This document shows positions 54,783-63,227 of a DNA stretch of 64,000 bases, in pieces. Source of the stretch: Azoarcus sp. DN11 (GTDB lineage: Bacteria > Pseudomonadota > Gammaproteobacteria > Burkholderiales > Rhodocyclaceae); contig NZ_CP021731.1 in the NCBI RefSeq assembly GCF_003628555.1, positions 2,232,001 through 2,296,000 of the forward strand, in the 5' to 3' direction. The notes beneath the pieces were generated by a model that was given only the letters and a program-made list of their open reading frames with translations, searched no databases and was not told the origin of the DNA. Numbering within the stretch: position 1 is the first letter of the stretch; each line of letters begins with the position of its first letter. The position numbers and the translations under genes were made by a program.

Positions 54783-55049
54783 ATGAGCAGCCACGCGACC
54801 CCGGCCGGCTTCGACACGCGGCGCCGCTTCGTGCGTGTCACTGGCGAGCGTGCCAACGGTTTCGTCGAGTTCGACTTTGCGGTCGGCGAGCCGGACCTGG
54901 CGGTCGAGATGATCCTGACGCGCGAGGCCTTCGCGGAGTTCTGCGAGCGCAACGCGGTCGAGATGCTCGCGCCGCAGGCCGGACCGCGCGACGCCGCGGA
55001 CGACTGGGACTGGCGCCTCGCCGACGCAACACGCACCCGCTTCAGGTAG
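54783..55049 (+). CDS. dmpK: Phenol hydroxylase assembly protein DmpK (copy 2)
   Basis: 88 aa starting 13 bases after the dioxygenase stop. RRFVRVTGERANGFVEFDFAVGEPDLAVEMILTREAFAEFCERNAVEML with the DWDWRLADATRTRFR tail matches DmpK. Separated from dmpL by a 290-bp gap containing a tandem repeat, unlike operon 1 where the gap is 33 bp. Confidence 0.9.
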   Translation: MSSHATPAGFDTRRRFVRVTGERANGFVEFDFAVGEPDLAVEMILTREAFAEFCERNAVEMLAPQAGPRDAADDWDWRLADATRTRFR

Positions 55050-55084
55050 CGCTTTGCTCCCTCCCCTTCAAGGGGAGGGCTGGG

Positions 55085-55278
55085 GTGGGGATGGGTTCAA
55101 GCCGCACGACGGAAACCCATCCCCCTCCTGACCTCCCCCTTGAAGGGGGAGGGACCCGGGAACGGCGGTTGTCGCTCATTTGTGGGGATGGGTTCAAGCC
55201 GCACGACGGAAACCCATCCCCCTCCTGACCTCCCCCTTGAAGGGGGAGGGACCCGGGAACGGCGGTTGTCGCTCATTT
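55085..55278. repeat. Two tandem 97-bp repeats inside phenol hydroxylase operon 2
   Basis: Units 55085-55181 and 55182-55278 appear identical. Each contains a hairpin built on CTCCCCCTTGAAGGGGGAG and an upstream GGGTTC...GGAAACCC element. A related partial hairpin (CTCCCCTTCAAGGGGAG) lies just before at 55062-55079. REP-type intergenic elements of this look are common in betaproteobacteria. They sit between dmpK and dmpL. Confidence 0.9.
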
Positions 55279-55339
55279 GATTGCCGCGCTGACAAATCAA
55301 TAAACCACGCTCCTACGAGAGAGCGCCACGGAGACACAC

Positions 55340-56332
55340 ATGCAGATCGACCTTCGCACAGTGAGCATCCAGCCGCTGCGCCAGACTTTCGACCACCTCG
55401 CGCGCCGTTTCGGCGACAAGCCGGCGTCGCGCTACCAGGAAGGCAGCTACGACATCCAGGCCGCCGAGAACCTGCACTACAAGCCGACCTGGGATCCGGA
55501 CCAGGACCTGTACGACACGAAGATCACGAAGATCGTGATGAAGGACTGGTACGCGCTGAAGGATCCGCGCCAGTTCTACTACAGCACCTACACGCTGGCC
55601 CGCGCACGCCAGCAGGATACGACCGAGGCGAATTTCGCTTTCGTCGAGTCGCGCGGACTCGCGGACATGCTGCCGCCGGCGCTGCGCGACACCGCGCTGA
55701 ATGTGCTGGTGCCGCTGCGCCACGCCGCCTGGGGCGCGAACCAGAACAATACGTTGATCTGCGGCTACGGCTACGGCGCCGTGTTCACGCAGCCCTGCAT
55801 CTACCACGCGATGGACAACCTCGGCATCGCCCAGTACCTGTCGCGCCTCGGCCTGCTGCTCGGTGACACCGAAGCGCTCGACGCCGGCAAGGCGGCGTGG
55901 CTGGACGACCCGGTGTGGCAAGCGTTGCGCCGCTACGTCGAGGACACGCTGGTGCTGCGCGATCCCTTCGAAGCCTTCGTCGCGCAGAACGTCGCGCTCG
56001 ACGGCCTGCTGTATCCGCTGGTGTATGGCCGCATCGTCGATGACTTCCTGTCCGCGCAGGGCGCTTCGGCGGTGGCGATGCTGACGCAGTTCATGACCGA
56101 CTGGTTCGACGAGACGAAGAAGTGGGTCGATGCGGTGCTGAAGGTCGCGGCGGCCGAGTCCGACGACAACCGCGCGGTGCTGCAGGACTGGATCGCCGCG
56201 TGGAGCGCGCGTGCCGCGTCCGCGCTGCTGCCGGTGGCCGAGATCGCGCTCGGCGCCAACGCCGACGCCGCGGTCGGCGAAGAGCTCGCGGGCTTCCGCA
56301 CCCGCATCCAGAAAACCGGCATCACGATCTGA
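55340..56332 (+). CDS. dmpL: Phenol hydroxylase beta subunit DmpL (copy 2)
   Basis: 330 aa. Parallels the 21935 copy throughout: RTVSIQPLRQTFDHLARRFGDKPASRYQEGSYD, ALKDPRQFYYSTYTLARARQQDT, FMTDWFDETKKWVDAV. Hydroxylase beta subunit. Preceded by GGAGACACAC. The tandem repeat upstream could reduce its co-expression with dmpK or contribute its own RNA structure. Confidence 0.93.
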   Translation: MQIDLRTVSIQPLRQTFDHLARRFGDKPASRYQEGSYDIQAAENLHYKPTWDPDQDLYDTKITKIVMKDWYALKDPRQFYYSTYTLARARQQDTTEANFAFVESRGLADMLPPALRDTALNVLVPLRHAAWGANQNNTLICGYGYGAVFTQPCIYHAMDNLGIAQYLSRLGLLLGDTEALDAGKAAWLDDPVWQALRRYVEDTLVLRDPFEAFVAQNVALDGLLYPLVYGRIVDDFLSAQGASAVAMLTQFMTDWFDETKKWVDAVLKVAAAESDDNRAVLQDWIAAWSARAASALLPVAEIALGANADAAVGEELAGFRTRIQKTGITI

Positions 56333-56343
56333 GAGGCCCACCG

Positions 56344-56613
56344 ATGTCCACCGTATTCATCGCCCTGCAGGCGAACGAGGAAACCCGCCCGATCATCGAG
56401 GCGATCGAGATCGACAACCCCAATGCGGTCGTCAATCGCCAGCCGGCGATGGTGAAGATCGACGCGCCGAATCGCCTCGTGATCCGCAAGGAGACGATCG
56501 AGGAGCAGATCGGCCGCGCCTTCGACCTGCAGGAACTGCACATCAACCTGATCACGCTGGGCGGCAACGTCGACGAAGACGACGAAACGCTGACCCTGAG
56601 CTGGGCCGAATAA
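56344..56613 (+). CDS. dmpM: Phenol hydroxylase effector protein DmpM (copy 2)
   Basis: 89 aa, starting 12 bases after dmpL. MSTVFIALQANEETRPIIEAIEIDNP and AFDLQELHINLITLGGNVDEDDE are near-identical in layout to copy 1. Cofactor-free activator of the hydroxylase. Confidence 0.94.
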   Translation: MSTVFIALQANEETRPIIEAIEIDNPNAVVNRQPAMVKIDAPNRLVIRKETIEEQIGRAFDLQELHINLITLGGNVDEDDETLTLSWAE

Positions 56614-56649
56614 CCGGGCCGAATACCTGGGTCAAACAAGGAGACCGTC

Positions 56650-58167
56650 ATGGATATGAAAGCAACGAAGAAGAAGCTCGGCCTGAAAGAAAAATACCGG
56701 GTGATGACGCGCGATCTGGGCTGGGAGCCGGGCTATCGCACGAAGGACGAAATCTTCCCGTACGCGACCTACGAAGGCATCAAGGTGCACGACTGGGACA
56801 AGTGGGAAGACCCGTTCCGCCTGACGATGGACGCCTACTGGAAGTACCAGGCCGAGAAGGAGCGCAAGTTCTACGCGATCATCGACGCGCACGCGCAGAA
56901 CAACGGCCACCTGAATATCACCGACGGCCGCTACCTCTCCGCGCTGAAGGTCTTCCTGCAGGCGATCAGCCCGGGCGAGTATGCCGCGCACAAGGGCTTC
57001 TCGCGCGTCGGCCGCGAGTTCCCCGGCGTCGGCACCCAGGTTGCGTGCCAGATGCAGGCGATCGACGAGATCCGCCATGCGCAGACGCAGATCCACGCGC
57101 TGTCGAACTACAACAAGTATTACAACGGCTTCCACGCCTTCGCCGATGCGCGCGACCGCATGTGGTACAACACCGTCGCCCGTTCGTTCTTTGACGACGC
57201 GATGTCGGCCGGCCCGTTCGAGTTCATGATCGCGATCGGCTTCTCGTTCGAGTACGTGCTGACGAACCTGCTGTTCGTCCCCTTCATGTCGGGCGCGGCC
57301 TACAACGGCGACATGGCGACCGTGACCTTCGGCTTCTCGGCGCAGTCCGACGAGGCGCGCCACATGACGCTGGGCCTCGAGTGCATCAAGTTCATGCTGG
57401 AGCAGGACCCGGACAACCTGCCCATCGTTCAGGGCTGGCTCGACAAGTGGTTCTGGCGCGGCTTCCGCGTGCTGGGCCTAGTCAGCACGATGATGGACTA
57501 CATGCTGCCCAAGCGCGTGATGTCGTGGCGCGAGGCGTGGGAGATCTACGGCGTCGAGAACGGCGGGGCGCTGTTCAAGGATCTGGCGCGCTACGGCATC
57601 CGTCCGCCCAAGGGCTGGGACGACGCCGAGAAGGCCATCGACCACATGTCGCACCAGCTGATGCTGGGTCTGTACCAGTGGAGCTTCGGCACGTCCTTCC
57701 ACTCGTGGATCCCGTCCGACGAGGATATGGCCTGGCTGTCGGCGAAGTATCCGACGACCTTCGACAAGTACTACCGCCCGCGCTGGAAACACATCCGCAA
57801 GCTCGCGGCCGAGGGAAAACAGTTCAAGAACGTCGGCCTTGCCAAGCTGTGCCAGACCTGCCAGCTGCCGGTGGTGTTCACCGAGCCGGACGACCCGACG
57901 ATGTCGTGCCACCGCGAGACGAGCTACAAGGGCGAGAAGTATCACTTCTGCTCGGACGGCTGCCAGCACGTGTTCGAGAACGAGCCCGAGAAGTACATCC
58001 AGGCCTGGCTGCCGATGCCGGCGCTGTTCGCGGAACTCGAAGGCGACATCGGCAATTGGATGGACTGGGTGAGCCTGCGCGACGGACAGGACAACGGCGA
58101 CTACGTGGGTTCGGTCGACCAGCGTAATTTCGAGCAGTGGCGCGGCCTGGCGACGTCGAACAGCTGA
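56650..58167 (+). CDS. dmpN: Phenol hydroxylase alpha (diiron) subunit DmpN (copy 2)
   Basis: 505 aa, 12 residues shorter than copy 1, the difference lying mostly in the C-terminal 60 residues. Diiron helices IDEIRHAQ and SDEARHM are intact. FEFMIAIGFSFEYVLTNLLFVPF and the Cys segment LCQTCQLPV...YHFCSDGCQHVFENEPEKY are conserved. Hydroxylates phenol/cresol to catechols. The divergent C-terminus may reflect different substrate range (inference). Confidence 0.96.
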   Translation: MDMKATKKKLGLKEKYRVMTRDLGWEPGYRTKDEIFPYATYEGIKVHDWDKWEDPFRLTMDAYWKYQAEKERKFYAIIDAHAQNNGHLNITDGRYLSALKVFLQAISPGEYAAHKGFSRVGREFPGVGTQVACQMQAIDEIRHAQTQIHALSNYNKYYNGFHAFADARDRMWYNTVARSFFDDAMSAGPFEFMIAIGFSFEYVLTNLLFVPFMSGAAYNGDMATVTFGFSAQSDEARHMTLGLECIKFMLEQDPDNLPIVQGWLDKWFWRGFRVLGLVSTMMDYMLPKRVMSWREAWEIYGVENGGALFKDLARYGIRPPKGWDDAEKAIDHMSHQLMLGLYQWSFGTSFHSWIPSDEDMAWLSAKYPTTFDKYYRPRWKHIRKLAAEGKQFKNVGLAKLCQTCQLPVVFTEPDDPTMSCHRETSYKGEKYHFCSDGCQHVFENEPEKYIQAWLPMPALFAELEGDIGNWMDWVSLRDGQDNGDYVGSVDQRNFEQWRGLATSNS

Positions 58168-58235
58168 ACCCCCATACAAAAGAGGATGCGCGGCGTGCTG
58201 CATGCGCGCCGCAGCCCGATCTCAAGGAGACAATC

Positions 58236-58592
58236 ATGACCGTAGCAGCAACCAAGGAATACGTCGGCGTCGCACGCGACCGCGTAGAGAACTTCAACGG
58301 CAAGCAGCTGGTGTATGCGAGCTGGGATCACCACCTGCTGTTCGCGGCGCCCTTCCTGCTGTACGCGGCGCCGCAGATGAGCTTCCGCGAGCTGGTCGAA
58401 GGGCCGCTGACGGCGCTCGTGCAGCCGGACCCGGACGGCGCCGCGATCGACTGGACGCAGGTCGAGTGGCTGAAGTCCAACCAGCCCTGGACGCCGGACT
58501 TCGAGCGCAGCCTCGCGGACAACGGCATCGGCCACAAGGACCAGATCCGCTTCCGCACGCCGAACCTGACGACTCTCGCCGTCGCCGCCTGA
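58236..58592 (+). CDS. dmpO: Phenol hydroxylase gamma subunit DmpO (copy 2)
   Basis: 118 aa from the ATG at 58236, AAGGAGA upstream. NGKQLVYASWDHHLLFAAPFLLYAAPQMSF and NQPWTPDFERSLADNGIGHKDQIRFRTPN align with copy 1. The 68-bp gap to dmpN is longer than in operon 1. Confidence 0.93.
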   Translation: MTVAATKEYVGVARDRVENFNGKQLVYASWDHHLLFAAPFLLYAAPQMSFRELVEGPLTALVQPDPDGAAIDWTQVEWLKSNQPWTPDFERSLADNGIGHKDQIRFRTPNLTTLAVAA

Positions 58593-58602
58593 GGACAGGG
58601 CA

Positions 58603-59664
58603 ATGAGCTACGAGCTGACCATCGAGCCGCTCGGCCAGACGATCCCCATCGAGGAAGGGCAGACCATCCTCGATGCGGCGCTGCGGGCCGGCGTGTACCT
58701 GCCGCATGCGTGCTGTCACGGGCTGTGCGCGACCTGCAAGGTGCAGGTCGTCGACGGTGAGGTCGATCACGGCGAGGCGTCGAGCTTCGCGCTGATGGAC
58801 TTCGAGCGCAACGAGCAGAAGACGCTCGCCTGTTGCGCGACGGCGCAAGGCGACATCGTGATCGAGGCCGAGATCGAGGAGGACCCGGACGCCGAAAACC
58901 TGCCGGTCCGTGATTTCACAGGCACCGTGAGCCGCATCGAGACGCTGACGTCGACGATCAAGGGCGTGTGGATCAAGCTCGACGACGCGGAGGGGATGCG
59001 CTTCCAGGCGGGGCAGTACATCAACCTGGAGCTGCCCGACGGCATCGGCAGCCGCGCGTTCTCGGTCGCCAGTGCGCCGTCCGGGTCGGGCGAGATCGAG
59101 CTCAACATCCGCATCGTTCCGGGCGGGCAGGGCACGCGCTACGTGCATGAAACGATGCGCGTGGGCGAGCGCACGAAGATCTCCGGGCCTTACGGGCGCT
59201 TCTTCGTGAAGAAGTCGGCCGACGTGCCGGTGGTCTTCATGGCGGGCGGCTCCGGGCTGTCGAGCCCGCGCTCGATGATCCTGGATCTGCTCGAAGAAGG
59301 CTTCGAGCGGCCGATCACGCTGGTGTACGGCCAGCGCACGCGCGAGGAGCTGTATTACCACGACGAATTCCTCGCGCTCGCCGAGCAGCATCCGAACTTC
59401 CGCTACGTGCCGGCGCTGTCGCACGAACCGGAAGGCAGCGGCTGGCAGGGCTTCCGTGGCTTCGTGCATGAGGCGGCGAAGCACCACTTCGACAACGACT
59501 TCCGCGGACACAAGGCCTATCTGTGCGGCCCGCCGCTGATGATCGACGCGTGCATCACGACGTTGATGCAGGGGCGGCTGTTCGAGCGCGACATCTACAC
59601 CGAGAAGTTCATCTCGGCGGCGGATGCGCAGCAGGTGCGCAGCCCCTTGTTCAAGGCTATCTGA
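58603..59664 (+). CDS. dmpP: Phenol hydroxylase reductase DmpP (copy 2)
   Basis: 353 aa. 2Fe-2S ligands CCHGLCATCK and LACCA, FAD site RAFSVAS, NAD site MAGGSGLSSPRSMI, and YLCGPPLMID. Transfers electrons from NADH to DmpN copy 2. Last gene before a terminator, so this operon ends without a downstream dioxygenase. Confidence 0.95.
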   Translation: MSYELTIEPLGQTIPIEEGQTILDAALRAGVYLPHACCHGLCATCKVQVVDGEVDHGEASSFALMDFERNEQKTLACCATAQGDIVIEAEIEEDPDAENLPVRDFTGTVSRIETLTSTIKGVWIKLDDAEGMRFQAGQYINLELPDGIGSRAFSVASAPSGSGEIELNIRIVPGGQGTRYVHETMRVGERTKISGPYGRFFVKKSADVPVVFMAGGSGLSSPRSMILDLLEEGFERPITLVYGQRTREELYYHDEFLALAEQHPNFRYVPALSHEPEGSGWQGFRGFVHEAAKHHFDNDFRGHKAYLCGPPLMIDACITTLMQGRLFERDIYTEKFISAADAQQVRSPLFKAI

Positions 59665-59698
59665 GCCGCAATTCCTCTCCTCGCGGCTCGGTGTTTGT

Positions 59699-59731
59699 GC
59701 CCGCCCCGAGCGATCGGCGGCGGGCTTTTTT
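59699..59731 (+). terminator. Rho-independent terminator of phenol hydroxylase operon 2
   Basis: Stem GCCCGCC (59699-59705) with GGCGGGC (59719-59725) followed by six T, 35 bp after the dmpP stop. Confidence 0.85.
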
Positions 59732-59766
59732 ACGCGTTCAGAGTAGGCGGGTGGTTGGGTAAATAG

Positions 59767-59812
59767 ATACCGAAAAGGTATTGAACGTCAGAAATAAAGG
59801 TATTGGACGGTA
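59767..59812. promoter_or_regulatory. LysR operator pair and promoter (copy 2)
   Basis: ATACC-GAAAA-GGTAT (59767-59781), then GGTATTGGACGGTA (59799-59812) exactly 32 bp on, the same pitch and same 14-mer as at 42049-42094. An additional GGTATTGAACG starts at 59777, 22 bp before the second GGTATTGGACG. TTGGAC can act as -35, with a TAGACT-like -10 near 59827. Confidence 0.65.
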
Positions 59813-59900
59813 TATCTGGCCGTTCATAGACTGGTCCTCAAGCGCGGAATGCAGCGAGCACGACGCGAACGGATAACAGCGACAAGGAGCGAGGGTGACC

Positions 59901-61361
59901 ATGCGTCAGATTCAGAATTTCATCGGCGGCGAGTTCCTGGCCGCCGCGAGTGGCAAGCGCTTCGACAAGCGTTCGCCGCTCGACAACCGCGTGATCGCGT
60001 CGATCGCCGAAGCCGGCCGGGCCGAAGTCGACGCCGCGGTGAGCGCCGCGCGCGCCGCATTGCACGGCGAGTGGGGCGGCCTGACGACCGAGCAGCGCGT
60101 CGAGCTGCTGTACGGCGTGGCCAACGAGATCACGCGCCGCTTCGAGGATTTCGTCGAGGCGGAGATGGCCGACACCGGCCAGCCGCGTCACGTCATGACC
60201 AGCGCGTTCATCCCGCGCGGCGCGGCCAACTTCAAGGTGTTCGCCGACGTGGTCAAGAACGTGCCGAACGAGTCCTTCCAGATGGCGACGCCGGACGGCC
60301 GCGGCGCGCTGAACTACGGCATCCGCGTGCCCAAGGGCGTGATCGGCGTGATCTGCCCGTGGAACGCGCCTTTCATGCTGATGACCTGGAAGGTGGGTCC
60401 GGCGCTGGCCTGCGGCAACACGGTCGTCGTGAAGCCGTCGGAGGAGTCGCCGCACACGGCGACGCTGCTCGGCGAAGTGATGAATGCGGTGGGCGTGCCC
60501 AAGGGTGTCTACAACGTCGTGCATGGCTTCGGGCCCGACTCGGCGGGTGAGTTCCTGACGCAGAACCGCGGCGTCGACGCGATCACCTTCACCGGCGAGA
60601 CGCGCACCGGCGCGGCGATCATGAAGGCGGCGTCCGAAGGCATGCGTGACGTGTCCTTCGAGCTCGGCGGCAAGAACGCCGGCATCGTGTTCGCGGATGC
60701 GGATTTCGATGCGGCGGTCGACGGCATCTTCCGCTCGGCCTTCCTCAACTCCGGCCAGGTCTGTCTCGGCACCGAGCGCGTGTATGTCGAGCGCCCGATC
60801 TTCGAGCGCTTCGTGCAGGCGCTGAAGGAGAAGGCGGAAGGCGTGAAGTTCGGACGTCCCGACGACCACGATGCGAATTACGGCCCGCTGATCAGCCAGG
60901 AGCACCGCCAGAAGGTGCTGTCGTACTACCGCAAGGCGGTCGAGGAGGGCGCCACCGTCGTGACCGGCGGAGGCGTGCCGCAGATGCCGGGCGCGCTCGC
61001 CGAAGGCGCGTGGGTCGAGCCGACGATCTGGACCGGGCTGCCCGACGACGCGGCGGTCGTGCGCGAGGAGATCTTCGGGCCCTGCTGCCACATCCGCCCG
61101 TTCGACAGCGAGAACGAAGTCGTCGCGCTGGCGAACGACACCGAATACGGCCTCTCGACGACGATCTGGACGACGAACCTCGCGCGTGCGCATCGCGTCG
61201 CGGCACGCGTCGAAGTCGGCATCACCTGGGTGAATAGCTGGTTCCTGCGCGATCTCCGTACCGCGTTCGGCGGATCCAAGCAGTCCGGCATCGGCCGCGA
61301 AGGGGGCGTCCATTCGCTCGAGTTCTATACGGAAACGCGCAACGTTTGCGTGAAGCTCTGA
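59901..61361 (+). CDS. dmpC: 2-hydroxymuconic semialdehyde dehydrogenase (copy 2)
   Basis: 486 aa from the ATG at 59901 (an in-frame GTG at 59895 is less likely). FELGGKNAGIVFADAD, catalytic Cys in FLNSGQVCLGTERVYVERP, PWNAPFMLMTWKVGPALACGNTVV. Paralogue of 34860. First gene of meta operon 2, with LysR-type sites just upstream. Oxidises the semialdehyde to 2-hydroxymuconate. Confidence 0.95.
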   Translation: MRQIQNFIGGEFLAAASGKRFDKRSPLDNRVIASIAEAGRAEVDAAVSAARAALHGEWGGLTTEQRVELLYGVANEITRRFEDFVEAEMADTGQPRHVMTSAFIPRGAANFKVFADVVKNVPNESFQMATPDGRGALNYGIRVPKGVIGVICPWNAPFMLMTWKVGPALACGNTVVVKPSEESPHTATLLGEVMNAVGVPKGVYNVVHGFGPDSAGEFLTQNRGVDAITFTGETRTGAAIMKAASEGMRDVSFELGGKNAGIVFADADFDAAVDGIFRSAFLNSGQVCLGTERVYVERPIFERFVQALKEKAEGVKFGRPDDHDANYGPLISQEHRQKVLSYYRKAVEEGATVVTGGGVPQMPGALAEGAWVEPTIWTGLPDDAAVVREEIFGPCCHIRPFDSENEVVALANDTEYGLSTTIWTTNLARAHRVAARVEVGITWVNSWFLRDLRTAFGGSKQSGIGREGGVHSLEFYTETRNVCVKL

Positions 61362-61368
61362 GGCAAAC

Positions 61369-62166
61369 ATGAACGAAGAAAAGATCAGGCAATACGGCGA
61401 CGAGCTCTTCGACGCCTGGCGCGAGCGTCGCACGCTGCAGCCGCTGCTGGAGCGCGAGCCGGACATCACGCTCGACGACGCCTACCGCATCCAGCTGCGC
61501 TACATCGAGCGCCGTGTTCAGGCGGGCGAAAAGATTGTCGGCAAGAAGATCGGCGTGACGAGCAAGCCGGTGCAGGACTTCCTCGGCGTGTTCCAGCCGG
61601 ATTTTGGTCAGCTCACGTCCGGCATGGTGTACCAGGAAGGCGACGTCATCGACCTCGGCTCGCTGATCCAGCCCAAGGCCGAAGCCGAACTCGCCTTCGT
61701 GCTCAAGCACGACCTGCAGGGCCCGGGCGTGACGGCGATGGACGTGATCCGCGCGACCGACTACGTCGTGCCCTGCTTCGAGATCGTCGATTCGCGCATC
61801 ACCGACTGGAAGATCCGCATCCAGGACACGGTCGCCGACAACGCGTCCTGCGGCGTGTATGTGCTCGGCAAGACCAAGGGCGACCCGAGGAAGCTCGACA
61901 TCACGCTTGCCGGCATGGTGCTGGAGAAGAACGGCGAGCTGCATTCGACCGGCGTCGGCGCGGCGGTGCAGGGCTCGCCCGCAAACGCGGTCGCGTGGCT
62001 CGCGAACACGCTGGGCGAGCTCGGCATCCCGTTCAAGGCCGGCGAAGTGATCCTGTCGGGATCGCAGTCCCCGCTGGTGACCGTCGTCGATGGCGACGAA
62101 CTCGTGTGTACCGTCGGCGGCCTGGGTAGCTGCCGCGTGAAATTTGCCGGAAGGAGCGCGGTATGA
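61369..62166 (+). CDS. dmpE: 2-oxopent-4-enoate hydratase (copy 2)
   Basis: 265 aa, beginning 7 bases after the dehydrogenase. [49 protein letters not shown] and QPKAEAELAFVLKHDLQGPG identify the hydratase. The gene directly follows the dehydrogenase because no hydrolase gene is present here. The stop overlaps the decarboxylase start (ATGA). Confidence 0.92.
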   Translation: MNEEKIRQYGDELFDAWRERRTLQPLLEREPDITLDDAYRIQLRYIERRVQAGEKIVGKKIGVTSKPVQDFLGVFQPDFGQLTSGMVYQEGDVIDLGSLIQPKAEAELAFVLKHDLQGPGVTAMDVIRATDYVVPCFEIVDSRITDWKIRIQDTVADNASCGVYVLGKTKGDPRKLDITLAGMVLEKNGELHSTGVGAAVQGSPANAVAWLANTLGELGIPFKAGEVILSGSQSPLVTVVDGDELVCTVGGLGSCRVKFAGRSAV

Positions 62167-62969
62167 GCCGGAACAATGAACTGACGCTGTCGCGCGAGGA
62201 CGTCGTGCGCCTGTGCGAGCGGGTCGAAGGCGCCCAGCGCGGCGCGTACGCGATCCCGAAGCTGACCGACGAATACCCGGCGATGACGATTGCTGACGGC
62301 TACGCCGTGCAGAGCGAACTGCGCCGGCGCTACCTCGCGCAGGGCCATCGGCTGGTCGGCTGGAAGGCGGGCCTCACGTCGAAGGCGAAAATGCAGCAGA
62401 TGGGTGTCGATGTCCCCTCGATCGGCTTCCTCACCGACCGCATGGCGCGGCCCGAGAGCAGCGCGATCGCGACGGCCGACCTCGTGCATCCGCGCGTCGA
62501 GTGCGAAGTCGCCTTCGTGATGAAGAAGGACCTGCAGGGACCGGGCTGCACCCGCGAGGACGTGCTGGACGCGACCGACTACGTGCTGCCCGCGGTCGAG
62601 ATCATCGATTCGCGCTACTCCGGCTTCAAGTTCGACCTCGCCAGCGTGATCGCCGACAACGGTTCGTCCGCGCGCTTCGTCGGCGGCGGCCGCGCCCGCT
62701 ACGTCGAGGACCTCGACCTGCGCACGCTCGGCGTTGTGATGGAAAAGAACGGCGAGATCGTGACGATGGGCGCCTCGGCGGCCGTGCTCGGTCATCCGGC
62801 CGAGGCGATCGCGATGCTGGTGAACATCCTCGCCGACATGGACGAAGGCTTGCCTGCCGGCAGCTTCGTCATGAGCGGCGGCATCACCGAAGCCATCTCC
62901 GTGAAGCCGGGCGACAGCATCGTCGCGCGCTTCCAGGAACTCGGCAGCGTGTCGATGCGCTTCGTCTGA
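62163..62969 (+). CDS. dmpH: 4-oxalocrotonate decarboxylase (copy 2)
   Basis: 268 aa, overlapping the hydratase gene by four bases. [68 protein letters not shown] and [19 protein letters not shown] match DmpH. It lies beside its hydratase partner, whereas in operon 1 two genes separate them. Confidence 0.92.
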   Translation: MSRNNELTLSREDVVRLCERVEGAQRGAYAIPKLTDEYPAMTIADGYAVQSELRRRYLAQGHRLVGWKAGLTSKAKMQQMGVDVPSIGFLTDRMARPESSAIATADLVHPRVECEVAFVMKKDLQGPGCTREDVLDATDYVLPAVEIIDSRYSGFKFDLASVIADNGSSARFVGGGRARYVEDLDLRTLGVVMEKNGEIVTMGASAAVLGHPAEAIAMLVNILADMDEGLPAGSFVMSGGITEAISVKPGDSIVARFQELGSVSMRFV

Positions 62970-63000
62970 CCCCCGACCCCCATAAATACAGAGAAAACCA

Positions 63001-63227
63001 TGCCCATCATCGAAATGCATCTCGCGGAGGGACGCACGGCCGAGCAGAAGCGCAAGGTCGCGAACGCCGTCACCGAAGCCGTCATCCAGGCGCTCGGCGT
63101 GAAGTCCGAGGCCGTGCGCGTCCTGATCACCGAACACGGCAACGAGGAGTTCTACGTTGCCGGCGAAACCCTGGCGGAGCGTGCCGAACGGCAGCGCGTC
63201 GCCGCAATCGTGGAGCAAGGCCAATGA
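63001..63227 (+). CDS. dmpI: 4-oxalocrotonate tautomerase (copy 2), C-terminally extended
   Basis: 75 aa, about 12 longer than the usual 62-63. [28 protein letters not shown] keeps the catalytic Pro1 and the Arg at position 11. The tail [17 protein letters not shown] is extra and reaches into the next gene: the stop overlaps the start of dmpF copy 2 (ATGA). Isomerises 2-hydroxymuconate. Confidence 0.9.

Noticed and set aside
55085..55278. CRISPR-like repeat
   Set aside because: Only two contiguous 97-bp units without spacers; it is a tandem duplication, not an array.
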